46,814 bases of DNA, taken from NCBI GenBank assembly GCA_039030335.1, contig JBCCEJ010000045.1, positions 1 to 46,814 of the forward strand, read 5' to 3'. Shown here piece after piece: positions 1 through 10,428 of this stretch. Positions within the stretch are counted from its first letter, which is position 1, and each line of letters starts with the position of its first letter. The translations under genes were made by a program, and so were the position numbers. The notes beneath the pieces were generated by a model that was not told the DNA's origin, made no database searches, and saw only the letters and a program-made list of their open reading frames with translations. The stretch comes from JBCCEJ01 sp039030335. Lineage in GTDB: Bacteria > Pseudomonadota > Gammaproteobacteria > HK1.

Positions 1-2
1 AA

Positions 3-209
3 GAGAAGGAAGACATGGCCCGCTACGTCCTCGATGTCAACGAAGAACTCAAGACCACGATCATCCTGATCGAACACGACATGGGCGTCGTCATGGATAT
101 TTCTGACTTCGTCGCGGTGCTCGACCAGGGCGAAAAGATCTCAGAAGGGACGCCCGCTGAAGTTCAGGCGGACCCGGCGGTCATCAAAGCGTATCTCGGT
201 TCGCACTAG
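3..209 (+). CDS. livG: Branched-chain amino acid ABC transporter ATP-binding protein LivG, 3' end only
   Basis: Partial gene: the frame is open from the window edge and only about the last 68 residues are present. The visible piece carries the ABC ATPase H-loop stretch (IILIEHDMGVVMDISD, with the switch histidine) and the usual LivG ending: a beta strand with VLDQGEKISEG, then TPAEVQADPAVIKAYLG. Walker A, Walker B and signature motifs lie outside the window. It would be one of the two ATPases of a LivFGHM-type importer; livH, livM, the binding protein and livF follow on the same strand. Assignment to LivG rather than LivF rests on the ending and on the separate livF at 5582. Confidence 0.85.
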   Translation, partial: EKEDMARYVLDVNEELKTTIILIEHDMGVVMDISDFVAVLDQGEKISEGTPAEVQADPAVIKAYLGSH

Positions 210-241
210 GGCCGCACCAGAGTCGCTTACACGGAACCTCC

Positions 242-270
242 CACGAACGGAACCCGCACGAACGGAACCC
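242..270 (+). repeat. Tandem 15-base repeat in the livG-ligase intergenic leader
   Basis: The 14-mer cacgaacggaaccc occurs at 242-255 and 257-270, separated by one g. A degenerate third copy (acggaacct) lies just upstream at about 230-239. The array ends immediately before the ribosome binding site (aagga) of the acyl-CoA synthetase gene. It could be a slippage product or an RNA or protein binding element; nothing else in the window repeats it. Confidence 0.7.
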
Positions 271-281
271 AAGGAAAACTC

Positions 282-2171
<1,890 letters not shown>

Positions 2172-2180
2172 CGGAGACCC

Positions 2181-3122
2181 GTGACAATGGATCTTTTCCC
2201 CCTGTGGTTTTTTCTGGAGTCCACCATCAACGGCGCGCTGATCGGGTTGATGTATGCGCTGGTCGCACTCGGCTTCGTACTGATCTACAAGTCGACCGAC
2301 GCTATCAACTTCGCCCAAGGTCAATTCGTGATGGTCGCGGGGATCATGGTCGCCGCGATGTTCGACGATTACGGGATTCACGTACTGGCCGGATTTCTGA
2401 TCGCGCTCGTGTTCATGATCTTCTTCAATGTCGCCCTCGAGCGGGTTGTACTACGACCGATGATCGGGCGCGATGTCGTCGCTATCATCATGGCGACTAT
2501 CGGTCTCGCCTCGTTTCTCGAAGGACTGTTCCCGATGATCTTCGGGTCGTCCACGCGTTCATTGGAGCTTGGCATACCGAACGATCCGTGGATCATCGGC
2601 GAGGTTTATCTGACGCCCATCAATGTCATCGGCGGCGCGGTCGCCATCTTGTTCTTCGCGGTATTCAGCTGGTTTTTCGTCAAGTCGCGCAAGGGCGTAG
2701 CGTTGCGTGCGGTTGCCGACAATCACCAGGTATCCATGGCCATGGGCATCAATGTAGAGCGCTACTTCGTGCTGGCATGGTCCATGGCCGGCGTGGTTGC
2801 GGTGCTGGGCGGACTTCTCTGGGGCAGCGCCATCGGCGTTGACAACACGCTTGCCGTCGTAGGTCTGAAGGTGTTTCCGGTGGTGATCCTGGGTGGCCTC
2901 GAGTCGATCAAGGGTTGCGTGGTTGGCGGCATCATCGTCGGTGTGGTCGAGGCGTGGGGCGGCACCTATATCGACCCGGCAATGACCCAGGAGTGGTTCC
3001 GCGAGTTCTTCCCATTCGAAGGCGGCGGCACCAAGGACTTCCTGCCGTATCTGCTGATGATCGTGGTCCTGTTCTTCCGGCCCTACGGGCTCTACGGCAA
3101 AGTCGTAATCGAGAGGGTCTGA
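2181..3122 (+). CDS. livH: Branched-chain amino acid ABC transporter permease LivH
   Basis: Inner-membrane permease of 313 residues, the normal LivH length, with about eight hydrophobic segments. The N-terminal block is typical of the family (NGALIGLMYALVALGF, then NFAQGQFVMVAG). The ATPase-contact region is seen around RKGVALRAVADN and MAMGIN near residue 190. The GTG at 2181 is 9 bases after the ligase stop; an ATG two codons on at 2187 is an alternative start. It would form the heterodimeric membrane channel with LivM, encoded 5 bases downstream. The two permeases, two ATPases and one binding protein make a complete importer. Confidence 0.92.
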   Translation: MTMDLFPLWFFLESTINGALIGLMYALVALGFVLIYKSTDAINFAQGQFVMVAGIMVAAMFDDYGIHVLAGFLIALVFMIFFNVALERVVLRPMIGRDVVAIIMATIGLASFLEGLFPMIFGSSTRSLELGIPNDPWIIGEVYLTPINVIGGAVAILFFAVFSWFFVKSRKGVALRAVADNHQVSMAMGINVERYFVLAWSMAGVVAVLGGLLWGSAIGVDNTLAVVGLKVFPVVILGGLESIKGCVVGGIIVGVVEAWGGTYIDPAMTQEWFREFFPFEGGGTKDFLPYLLMIVVLFFRPYGLYGKVVIERV

Positions 3123-3127
3123 GGGCG

Positions 3128-4198
3128 ATGTTTCACCGGGAAAGCGGCTACTACAAGAGCAGCTACGAAAGCGACCAAAGCCTTTACCCACTACCGATCG
3201 CACGCTGGGCGATGGTGGCGATCGTGGTGCTGTTCTTCATCATCGCGCCTACGGCGGGCAACGAGTACGCCCTGACCATACTGAATCTCGTCGGCATCGC
3301 GGTTGTGGGCGCGCTGGGGCTCAACATTCTGTTGGGCCTGAGCGGGCAGATTTCGATCGGACACGCGGCGTTCATGTCGGTTGGTGCCTACACGGCCGCG
3401 AACCTCGCGACCCGCCTCGACCTGCCATTTTGGATCACGCTGCCGGCCGGCGGCCTCATGGCGGCGTTTATCGGCCTGATCGTCGGGTTCCCGTCGGTAC
3501 GCATCAAGGGGTTGTATCTGGCCATCTCAACGCTGGCCGCGCAGTTCATCATCGACTGGATCATCATCCACACACCATCGATCTCCGGCGGCTTCGCAGC
3601 CTCAATCCAGGTGCCGCGCCCGATCATCTTCGGCCATCAACTGGAGACGCAACGCGAGCTTTATCTGTTCATCCTCGTGGTCGTCGCGATCGCGATCGTG
3701 GCATCGCTCAACATCGCGCGGAGCCGCGTTGGCAGAGCCTTCATTGCGATCCGCGACCAGGACATCGCGGCGGAGATCATCGGCATCAACGTCAGGCGGT
3801 ATAAACTTGTTGCATTTGCAATCTCATCGTTCTACGCCGGCGTCGCGGGTGTTCTCTACGTCTACTATTCCGGCGTTGCGAATAACGAGTTCTTTCCTCT
3901 GATCGTGTCGGTCGACTATCTGGCGATGGTCATCATCGGCGGCATGGGTTCGGTACTCGGTGCCATCTTCGGCGCGGTCTTCGTGACGCTGCTGCCGATC
4001 GGAATCGATCAGCTGATGTCAGCCATCGGACCATACTTCTTCGAAGACCAGGGGGTGCTCGCCGGCGTAAAGTCGCATCTGCGCCTGATTATCTTCGGCG
4101 GACTGATCATGTTCTTCCTGGTTGTTGAACCCGAAGGTCTCAACCGATTGTGGCTGAACATTCGTAACTATTTCAGAGTCTGGCCATTCTCCTTCTAG
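3128..4198 (+). CDS. livM: Branched-chain amino acid ABC transporter permease LivM
   Basis: Second membrane subunit, 356 residues from the ATG at 3128. The open frame extends further upstream, but that part overlaps livH and is arginine-rich non-membrane sequence, so the internal ATG with a gaggg Shine-Dalgarno-like stretch formed by the livH stop region is preferred. Family features include the LNILLGLSGQISIGHAAF motif early in the protein, a following glycine-rich segment, and the cytoplasmic loop FIAIRDQDIAAEIIGINVRR that docks on the ATPases. The N-terminus (MFHRESGYYKSSYESDQSL) is a soluble extension typical of LivM proteins found with acyl-CoA ligases. Confidence 0.92.
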   Translation: MFHRESGYYKSSYESDQSLYPLPIARWAMVAIVVLFFIIAPTAGNEYALTILNLVGIAVVGALGLNILLGLSGQISIGHAAFMSVGAYTAANLATRLDLPFWITLPAGGLMAAFIGLIVGFPSVRIKGLYLAISTLAAQFIIDWIIIHTPSISGGFAASIQVPRPIIFGHQLETQRELYLFILVVVAIAIVASLNIARSRVGRAFIAIRDQDIAAEIIGINVRRYKLVAFAISSFYAGVAGVLYVYYSGVANNEFFPLIVSVDYLAMVIIGGMGSVLGAIFGAVFVTLLPIGIDQLMSAIGPYFFEDQGVLAGVKSHLRLIIFGGLIMFFLVVEPEGLNRLWLNIRNYFRVWPFSF

Positions 4199-4226
4199 GA
4201 ACGCTCTATCCGAAGAGCAAGAGAAA

Positions 4227-4246
4227 GCCTGCAAGCGCAAGCAGGC
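4227..4246 (+). promoter_or_regulatory. Small hairpin between livM and the binding-protein gene
   Basis: A 6-bp perfect stem, gcctgc (4227-4232) with gcaggc (4241-4246), closes an 8-base loop. It lies 22 bases before the start codon of the binding-protein gene. There is no T tract, so it may protect the downstream message from upstream decay rather than terminate transcription. Confidence 0.4.
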
Positions 4247-4268
4247 ACCAACAGCGAGGTAGCACGGT

Positions 4269-5510
4269 ATGAAACGCCTTATTTCGACACTCGCAGCAGC
4301 TGGACTGCTGAGCGCCGCGGCCGCAACCCAGGCGGGAGAGATAGTTCTGGGACAGCTGATGGACCGGACCGGGCCAACGGCTAACGTCGGTACCAATCTT
4401 GGGACCGGCTTCAACGACTACATCAAACTCATCAACAAGGGCGGTGGCGTCGAGGGCCATACGCTGCGTGTCATCGAAGTCGATAACCAGTACAAGGTGC
4501 CGCCATCGGTCGAAGCCTATCAACGCTTCAAAGCATCTGGAGCCGTTCTGGTGGGTCTCTACGGCACACCACAAACCCAGGCACTGACGGCCGATCTTCA
4601 CAAGGACAAGATCCCCGGCACTTCGCCTGGTTTCGGCTCAGCCGCTTCGGCGGACGGCGAGTCTTATCCGTATCTGTTTCCCGTTGCTGCCAGCTACTGG
4701 TCGCAGGCTGGTGGTGCGATCGAGTTTGCCAAGAGCGAACTGGGAGGCAGCCTCAAGGGTAAGAAAATCGCCTACCTGTTCTATGACAACCCGGCCGGTC
4801 GTGAAGGTCTGCCCGTCATTCGTGAGTTGTCCAAGATCGAAGGCTTCACGCTGCAGGAGTTCCCGGTACCCGCGCCTGGCGTCGAGATGTCCAACCAAGT
4901 CCGCGATATCTCCCGGCGCTTCCGGGCTGACTTTGTCGTCAGTCATTTGTTCGGCCGGGCTCCGTCGGTGCAGCTGAAGGAGTTCAACCGCGCCGGCTTC
5001 CCGCTCTCCAAAGTCGTCTCGTTCGTCTGGGGTGCTTCAGAGGCGGACATCAATGCTGCTGGTGGATTTGACAAGAATGTCGGCTACAACGGCATCCAGT
5101 TTGCCGGTGTTGGGGATGATTTCCCGATCCGTCAGCAGATCCGCGACATGTACAAGGCCGAAGGCAAATCCGCACCGAAGGAAATGGACTCCACGGTGTT
5201 CTACAACCGCGGTCTGCTGATCGGCGCACTGCATGTCGAGGCCGTACGCAACGCGGTCAAATCGAAAGGCGGTAGCGCCGATATCAACGGCACCGATGTG
5301 CGCGACGGCTTCCGGGCCATCAAGGACTTTTCTCTCGGCGGCCTGCTGCCACCGTTGAATCTGTCCGGCGGTGACCACGAAGGTGGCGGCTGGGTGCGGG
5401 TCTTTACCGTGACCAAAGACGGCTTCCAGGCCAAGACCGACTGGTACAAGGGATATCGCGACATCGTCTTCAAGATGATCAAAGAAGACGCGGCGAAGAA
5501 GAAGAAGTAA
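4269..5510 (+). CDS. Branched-chain/carboxylate ABC transporter periplasmic substrate-binding protein
   Basis: Type I periplasmic binding protein of the LivJ/LivK class, 413 residues. The Sec signal peptide MKRLISTLAAAGLLSAAAATQA ends at a predicted cut after A22. The mature start EIVLGQLMDRTGPTANVG is the usual first strand and ligand loop of this fold. The following pattern (ALTADLHKDKIPGTSPGFGSA, KKIAYLFYDNPAGREGLP) matches subfamily members encoded beside acyl-CoA ligases. The C-terminus is lysine-rich (DAAKKKK). It captures the substrate in the periplasm for LivHM. The gene has a gaggt Shine-Dalgarno 9 bases before ATG and is followed by a strong hairpin. Confidence 0.9.
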   Translation: MKRLISTLAAAGLLSAAAATQAGEIVLGQLMDRTGPTANVGTNLGTGFNDYIKLINKGGGVEGHTLRVIEVDNQYKVPPSVEAYQRFKASGAVLVGLYGTPQTQALTADLHKDKIPGTSPGFGSAASADGESYPYLFPVAASYWSQAGGAIEFAKSELGGSLKGKKIAYLFYDNPAGREGLPVIRELSKIEGFTLQEFPVPAPGVEMSNQVRDISRRFRADFVVSHLFGRAPSVQLKEFNRAGFPLSKVVSFVWGASEADINAAGGFDKNVGYNGIQFAGVGDDFPIRQQIRDMYKAEGKSAPKEMDSTVFYNRGLLIGALHVEAVRNAVKSKGGSADINGTDVRDGFRAIKDFSLGGLLPPLNLSGGDHEGGGWVRVFTVTKDGFQAKTDWYKGYRDIVFKMIKEDAAKKKK

Positions 5511-5516
5511 GGATAG

Positions 5517-5546
5517 ACGGCGGGGCCGGAACGCCGGCCCTGCCGT
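5517..5546 (+). terminator. Strong 13-bp hairpin after the liv binding-protein gene (attenuator)
   Basis: acggcggggccgg (5517-5529) pairs with ccggccctgccgt (5534-5546) over 13 bp, with one G-T wobble and a 4-base loop aacg, and is followed by ttt. It begins 7 bases after the stop codon and livF starts 35 bases later. It probably acts as a partial terminator or 3' stabiliser that lets the binding protein be made in excess of LivF. Confidence 0.7.
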
Positions 5547-5581
5547 TTGCGCTACTGCGTCCATTAGCCCCGGAGACACCT

Positions 5582-6376
5582 ATGCTGGTCATCAACAACA
5601 TCGAGGTTGTCTACGACAACGTCATCCTGGTGTTGAAAGGGATTTCGATCGAAGTCAACAAGGGTTCGATTACCGCGATATTGGGCGCCAATGGGGCAGG
5701 CAAGACGACGACGCTGAAATCGATATCCGGTTTGCTGCGTCCAGAACGCGGCGCCGTGACGCGCGGCTCCATCGAGCTCGAAGGTGAGCGCATCGATCGG
5801 ATGGCCCCGCACGAAACGGTACGTAAGGGCATCGTGCAGGTCTTTGAAGGCCGGCGGGTGTTCACGCATCTCAGCGTGGAAGACAACCTGATGGCCGGCG
5901 CGCACATCGTGCCGGACATGGCCACCGTCCGCGAGAAGATCGAGCAGGTTTATACCTTCTTTCCGCGACTCAAGGAGCGCCGCACCGGCGAGGCCGGCTA
6001 TCTTTCGGGGGGCGAACAGCAGATGCTCGCAATTGGCCGCGCGCTGATGTCCGACCCAAAGCTCATCATGCTCGATGAGCCCTCGCTCGGACTCGCGCCG
6101 CTCATTATCGAAGAGATCTTTGGAATTATTCAGCGGATGCGTGAGGAAGCCGGCGTCACTATTTTGCTGGTGGAACAAAACGCGAATCTCGCGCTGTCTA
6201 TCGCGGACCACGGCTACGTCATGGAAAACGGCTCAATCGTCATGGAAGGTCCCGCAAGTCAATTAGCCGACAACTCCGACATCCGCGAATTTTATCTCGG
6301 CATCGGGGACAGCGGCAGCAAGCGCTCGTACCGCGACGTCAAGCACTACCGTCGCCGTAAGCGCTGGTTATCCTGA
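5582..6376 (+). CDS. livF: Branched-chain amino acid ABC transporter ATP-binding protein LivF
   Basis: ABC ATPase of 264 residues. Walker A is GANGAGKTT at 35-43, the signature YLSGGEQQ at 141-148, Walker B LIMLDEP at 162-168, and the H-loop region LLVEQNANLALSIAD follows. It is about 25 residues longer than E. coli LivF, with a basic tail (SYRDVKHYRRRKRWLS). As I recall, similar tails occur on LivF proteins from operons that contain an acyl-CoA ligase. It pairs with LivG to drive import through LivHM. It lies downstream of the hairpin at 5517, so its level is probably lower than that of the binding protein. Confidence 0.92.
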   Translation: MLVINNIEVVYDNVILVLKGISIEVNKGSITAILGANGAGKTTTLKSISGLLRPERGAVTRGSIELEGERIDRMAPHETVRKGIVQVFEGRRVFTHLSVEDNLMAGAHIVPDMATVREKIEQVYTFFPRLKERRTGEAGYLSGGEQQMLAIGRALMSDPKLIMLDEPSLGLAPLIIEEIFGIIQRMREEAGVTILLVEQNANLALSIADHGYVMENGSIVMEGPASQLADNSDIREFYLGIGDSGSKRSYRDVKHYRRRKRWLS

Positions 6377-6404
6377 CAGCCCGCCAGACCGGACAGCCGA
6401 GCCC

Positions 6405-6758
6405 GTGCCGGTAGCGGAACTGCTCGTCGAGGCGGCCAAAGCCGAGCGCTACGCGCGCAGCCTGCCTAAACACTTCGCCCGCAAGGTCGAGGTGGAATCT
6501 GCCGGCGGCGGTAATCTGGTGCGCTTCCCGATGGGTACCTGCCACATCGAGCATGCCGGGCAGGAACTCCGCTTCAGATGTGAAGCGGATGCCGGCGACA
6601 AACTCCAGACTGTTATCGGCATCGTGTCCGCCCACGTACTCCGACTTGGGGAGTTGCGCGGTCGGACCATCACGTGGACTCACGCAGATGGCGCGACTCA
6701 GGAGATCGACGCGTCCATCTTTGAGCAGTTTTCTAACCGGCACGACAGCAAGCCGTAA
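6405..6758 (+). CDS. DUF2218 family protein
   Basis: Small protein of 117 residues starting at GTG, 28 bases after livF and probably co-transcribed with it. The pattern fits DUF2218: an N-terminal helix with AERYARSLPKHFARK (conserved KH..HK-like core), then a beta-rich part with VRFPMGTCHIEH and LRFRCEAD. No signal peptide or membrane segment is seen. DUF2218 proteins are usually 90-120 residues and often neighbour iron-uptake genes; their function is unknown. Here the neighbour is an ABC importer and no siderophore genes are near, so no role can be assigned. Confidence 0.75.
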   Translation: MPVAELLVEAAKAERYARSLPKHFARKVEVESAGGGNLVRFPMGTCHIEHAGQELRFRCEADAGDKLQTVIGIVSAHVLRLGELRGRTITWTHADGATQEIDASIFEQFSNRHDSKP

Positions 6759-6860
6759 CGCGTCTTTGGTCCAGGTGGTCGAACCGACCCGCAAGCGGAG
6801 CACGTCGCGCTTCCCACGCGGCTCCTGGCCGACGGTCCGGGCACTGGCCAGCAGGAAGTC

Positions 6861-8261
6861 TCAGGGCGCGACGCCCAGACCGCCGCTTCTCGCTTCGATG
6901 ACCGCGGCGGCCTCCAGGCAAAGGTCTTCCCGGTAGCGCGCGGCGCTCAGCTGCACGCCAGCCGGCAACCCGTCGTCCAGCCCGGTTGGAACAGCGATCG
7001 CCGGAACTCCGAGCACCGGTATGGCGAGCTGAGGCAGCTGCGCATTCCAGATGCGCTGATAATCGGAGAACGCCTGGATATCGAGACCGACCGGAAAGAC
7101 CTGCTCGCCAGAGCTCGGCATCAGGATGAGCGGGTAGTCTTCCATGAAGATCTCCCAGGCACGCAGCAGGCGTTCGCGTTCCTGCAACGCCAACAGAACG
7201 CCTTCGGCGCTCGTGGCGGGGACGCCCTCGATCCAGTAGCCCACTGCGCGCCTGATGCCCGCATCTCCGTGGCGTTCGACATCTGGCATCATCGCCTTGA
7301 TGGTGTCATCCATCGCCAGCTCCGCCCAGAGGTCAGCGACCCGACCAAGTTCCGGCGGCTCCACGGCTTCCATCAGATAGCCAGCGTCCGCGAGCCATCC
7401 CGCGGCCTGCTGGATTGCGCGACGCACGCTGTCGGACACACCGCGGCCAGCTGGATTCTCTACCACAGCAACCTTCATCGGCCGATGCACAGGCGGACCA
7501 TCGAACGGGACGTTGACCCACTTGGGGTCGCGCACGTCGCGTTGCGACATAACCTGCATGGCAACGCGTGCGTCGCGAACTGAACGCGTAAGCGGACCCT
7601 GAACGGCCATCAACTGTGCGGTCACGGGCCGGCCCGCCCCCTTCAACGAAGGATTGTAAGTTGGCGCACGACCGTAGCTGGGCCGCAGTCCGACGAGTCC
7701 ACAGCAGTAAGCCGGATAACGTACAGATCCGGCGATATCATTACCCTGCCCCACCGGCACCATGCCCGCCGCAACCGAGGCCGCCGCTCCGCCGCTGGAG
7801 CCACCTGGCGTACGGCTTTGGTCCCAGGGATTGAGGGTATTGCCGTGCAGTTCGTTTTCGGTGAACCACCGCATGGAATAGGCTGGTGTATTGGTCCGGC
7901 CAAGCACGACTGCGCCCGCATTCTTAAGATTCGCGACAGTCGGACTGTCTTGTTCGGCCACGAAGTCTCTTAGCGCCACTACACCGTTATCAGTCGGACA
8001 ACCAGCCTGGTCGATATTGACCTTGGTCGTCACGGGCACGCCGTGCAGCGGGCCGAGGGCATCGCCATGCCTGACCGCGCAATCGGCTGTTTCTGCGAGT
8101 TGGCGCGCCTCATCGGTCAACGCCAGCACAACCGCATTGATATGCGGATTGACGGCCTCCATCCGCTGGATGTGCGCATCCACAACTTCTACGCTCGACG
8201 TTCTTCCCGTGCGAATGAGTCCTGCCAGCTCGACCGCATCGAGTTCCCAGAGCTGCGTCAT
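6861..8261 (-). CDS. Amidase (amidase-signature family)
   Basis: Amidase-signature hydrolase of 466 residues. The Ser-cisSer-Lys triad is visible as K80 (VPVTTKVNID), S155 in GGSSGG and S179 in GNDIAGSVRYP. The spacings of 75 and 24 residues equal those of K142/S217/S241 in fatty acid amide hydrolase. The start ATG at 8261 has a good aaggat ribosome binding site. It is the last gene of the LacI-associated operon, 163 bases after the bicupin gene, and may release ammonia or a carboxylate from an amide intermediate. It lacks the partner genes expected of GatA (gatB, gatC), so a tRNA amidotransferase role is unlikely. The substrate is unknown. Confidence 0.85.
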   Translation of the reverse strand: MTQLWELDAVELAGLIRTGRTSSVEVVDAHIQRMEAVNPHINAVVLALTDEARQLAETADCAVRHGDALGPLHGVPVTTKVNIDQAGCPTDNGVVALRDFVAEQDSPTVANLKNAGAVVLGRTNTPAYSMRWFTENELHGNTLNPWDQSRTPGGSSGGAAASVAAGMVPVGQGNDIAGSVRYPAYCCGLVGLRPSYGRAPTYNPSLKGAGRPVTAQLMAVQGPLTRSVRDARVAMQVMSQRDVRDPKWVNVPFDGPPVHRPMKVAVVENPAGRGVSDSVRRAIQQAAGWLADAGYLMEAVEPPELGRVADLWAELAMDDTIKAMMPDVERHGDAGIRRAVGYWIEGVPATSAEGVLLALQERERLLRAWEIFMEDYPLILMPSSGEQVFPVGLDIQAFSDYQRIWNAQLPQLAIPVLGVPAIAVPTGLDDGLPAGVQLSAARYREDLCLEAAAVIEARSGGLGVAP

Positions 8262-8424
8262 GTTCGTATCCTTGTGCGCACTACAAAGCGATCATTAACC
8301 GGCATCCCGACCAGCAGCGCAACTCGTGGTGAATCGGGACTGCCGGCCAAGACACGACGATCGCGGAACCTGGCTACGACCAGACGCGCAGCCGTCGGCT
8401 GGTCTGGGTGACGGGTCGCCGGCG

Positions 8425-9405
8425 TCAGCTCGACGGCAGCTCGTGATAACGCCACGTCGAGCCGGCCGGGTCCGCCGTCGGCACGACACGAAATAAAGAC
8501 GCCTCGCCCGAGACAGCCGGCTCGATGCCATGCACACAACCCGGCTCCATCAGGCAGGTGTCACCGGGATTCAACACCGTGTCGCCGCCGTCCCAGTCGA
8601 CGCGCCAGTGCCCGCGCATCGCCATCAACACGACGTGGCGTGGCTCGCACCAGCGCGCATCGTGAGAGGCTGCTCCGGTCAGAAAATGCAATTCGAATCC
8701 TGGCCGATCGGATATGAGGCCGTGTTCCCCGATCACAGTGGCAGCCTGTTTACCGGCAAGCGACATCAAGTCCCAGTAACGCGCAACGAAGCGGCGTACC
8801 ACGTCGCGTGGCTGCAGTTCGGGATAGGCTTGCAGCGCCTGGCCCGTCAGCTGCGACATCGGCGGCACGCCGGCCGGCAGGGTCTCTCCCGCCCGGGTGT
8901 CGTAGATGACGCCGTTGCTACCCAGCACGAGGCCGTTGTCTTTCGCGTCCTCGATTACCTGGGGCGCCCAGGTCACCCCACCGCCGGCGTCATCGCCGCC
9001 GAGAACTGACATGATCATGCCGTAGTCCGTACCGACGTTCTCGAACCCCCGGAAAATCCCGGTGGGGATGTCGATCACATCACCTTCTTCCAGCACTACC
9101 TCGCCAGCGTCGCCCCATCGACCCCAAAAGAATCGCCAACGCCCCTTGAGCACAAAAAACACTTCGGCAGTCGTATGTGCATGCAGGGAGTTGCGGCATC
9201 GCGGCGGCTGGCCTGCCGCACCGATATTGAACCCGGGTGTTTCGGCGATATGAATATGCTGGTGCGGACTCTCGGTAACGCCGGCACCGATGATCGTGAA
9301 GTTCTCTTTCTGGTCAGACCCCGGCGTGTGCGCATCGATAAACGCCGTGCGGCACGGAATCAGTTCGCCGTAGCGTACGATGCGTGGCCCCGAACCCTCA
9401 CTCAT
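8425..9405 (-). CDS. Bicupin (two cupin domains), putative metal-dependent dioxygenase or isomerase
   Basis: Protein of 326 residues from the ATG at 9405 (an in-frame TTG lies two codons upstream). It holds two cupin domains. The first (about residues 45-150) has a clear metal motif, HAHTTAEVFFVLKG (HxH, three residues, E), but its second motif PTGIFRGFEN has Arg/Phe where the fourth ligand His normally stands. The second (about 215-315) keeps PGCVHGIEP but lacks HxHxxxE. The sites are therefore complementary rather than duplicated. Gentisate-type dioxygenases share the bicupin layout; sequence alone does not give the reaction. The gene starts 51 bases after the two-domain SnoaL-like gene and is probably in one operon with it. 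Confidence 0.75.
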   Translation of the reverse strand: MSEGSGPRIVRYGELIPCRTAFIDAHTPGSDQKENFTIIGAGVTESPHQHIHIAETPGFNIGAAGQPPRCRNSLHAHTTAEVFFVLKGRWRFFWGRWGDAGEVVLEEGDVIDIPTGIFRGFENVGTDYGMIMSVLGGDDAGGGVTWAPQVIEDAKDNGLVLGSNGVIYDTRAGETLPAGVPPMSQLTGQALQAYPELQPRDVVRRFVARYWDLMSLAGKQAATVIGEHGLISDRPGFELHFLTGAASHDARWCEPRHVVLMAMRGHWRVDWDGGDTVLNPGDTCLMEPGCVHGIEPAVSGEASLFRVVPTADPAGSTWRYHELPSS

Positions 9406-9456
9406 CCTCAAGATCTCCGCGGCTGTTATCTGACGGGTCTGGTCCAGGCGAATGCA

Positions 9457-10425
9457 TCAACCGGTGTGCAACAGGATCTGTTTCCAGATCGCCGTTTCAT
9501 CGAGCAGCACGAATTCGCGGCGCAAACCGCGAGGGCCGTATTCGGCGTGCGCAATTCCGAGTACATAGACAGCGGCATTCGTCGGCGGGCCGAAAGCACC
9601 CCACCCATCGTGCTTCCCATACAACGACCACCGCACCGCGGCACGCGGCGGCGCCAGCGGATCGTTCCGGCCAATGACGTGATCTAGATTGAATTCCGCG
9701 GACGGAAACGCGGCGCGCAGTTGCATCCAAAACCGGTCCACGGCGGCGAAAGAATGGCCGGTGATGCCGCTCGGATACTCGCCTTGCACCGCCCGGTCAT
9801 ATTCCCGGGCCGTCACCGCCATGTCGGCGTTCATGAAACTCGTGATGGTGTCGGCATAGCGCCGCCCCCATTCGTCATCATTGCCCCGCCCTCGATATGG
9901 CCCCTCACGATCGATAGCAGGTGTCAACGGCGCGATACAGGCCTCGGGCCCGCCTTCGCGATCGATGCTGTCAGCGGCGAAACGCTTCGGCTCCCAACCC
10001 ATCTGCCGGACGATCGCGCCCTGATCGCGCACCAGCCACTCGTCGTCGATCTGGTTGTTGATCGCATGGCAGTCGGCGATGATCCGGTACTTGAGCGACC
10101 GGCCGGTCGCCGGACCGAACGGCCCGTCGCCGGCATGAGTGGCCGTGGACAGGATCCGATGAGACGACAACATGCCGCTCTCTGGTGTGCCTGACCAGAT
10201 AACGTCTTCTCCAAGCAGAGTTCGATCCGGAAACTCCGCCAACGTCGCCATGGTGGCGGCGATGACGCCGCGATTGCCGGTGACTATCGATCCGGGTGTG
10301 CGCACGACAATGTCTGGCGCGTAGTACCGGTGCAATGCATGTATGCCCCGGTCTTCCCAGATTTCTTTGGTGATACCGATGATGTAGTCGGGGAAGTCCT
10401 GGAACTTCGCGTCGAAACCCTGCAT
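9457..10425 (-). CDS. Two-domain SnoaL-like (NTF2-fold) protein
   Basis: Protein of 322 residues built from two NTF2/SnoaL-like alpha+beta domains (about 1-150 and 175-322). Each begins with a helix leading to a short polar segment (ALHRYYAPDIVVRTPG; REYDRAVQGEYPSG) and ends in long antiparallel strands (SLKYRIIADCHAI; AVYVLGIAHAEYG). The ATG lies three bases after the stop of the LacI regulator (TGAgtcATG), suggesting translational coupling. SnoaL-like proteins include polyketide cyclases, ester cyclases, small-molecule isomerases and hydrolases; many have no known activity. It is one of three such genes in this locus and the most divergent of them. Confidence 0.65.
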   Translation of the reverse strand: MQGFDAKFQDFPDYIIGITKEIWEDRGIHALHRYYAPDIVVRTPGSIVTGNRGVIAATMATLAEFPDRTLLGEDVIWSGTPESGMLSSHRILSTATHAGDGPFGPATGRSLKYRIIADCHAINNQIDDEWLVRDQGAIVRQMGWEPKRFAADSIDREGGPEACIAPLTPAIDREGPYRGRGNDDEWGRRYADTITSFMNADMAVTAREYDRAVQGEYPSGITGHSFAAVDRFWMQLRAAFPSAEFNLDHVIGRNDPLAPPRAAVRWSLYGKHDGWGAFGPPTNAAVYVLGIAHAEYGPRGLRREFVLLDETAIWKQILLHTG

Positions 10426-10428
10426 GAC

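Noticed and set aside
6759..6860. ctggcc/ggccag inverted repeat between the DUF2218 gene and the amidase gene as a terminator
   Set aside because: Only 6 bp with a 15-base loop and no T tract; too weak.
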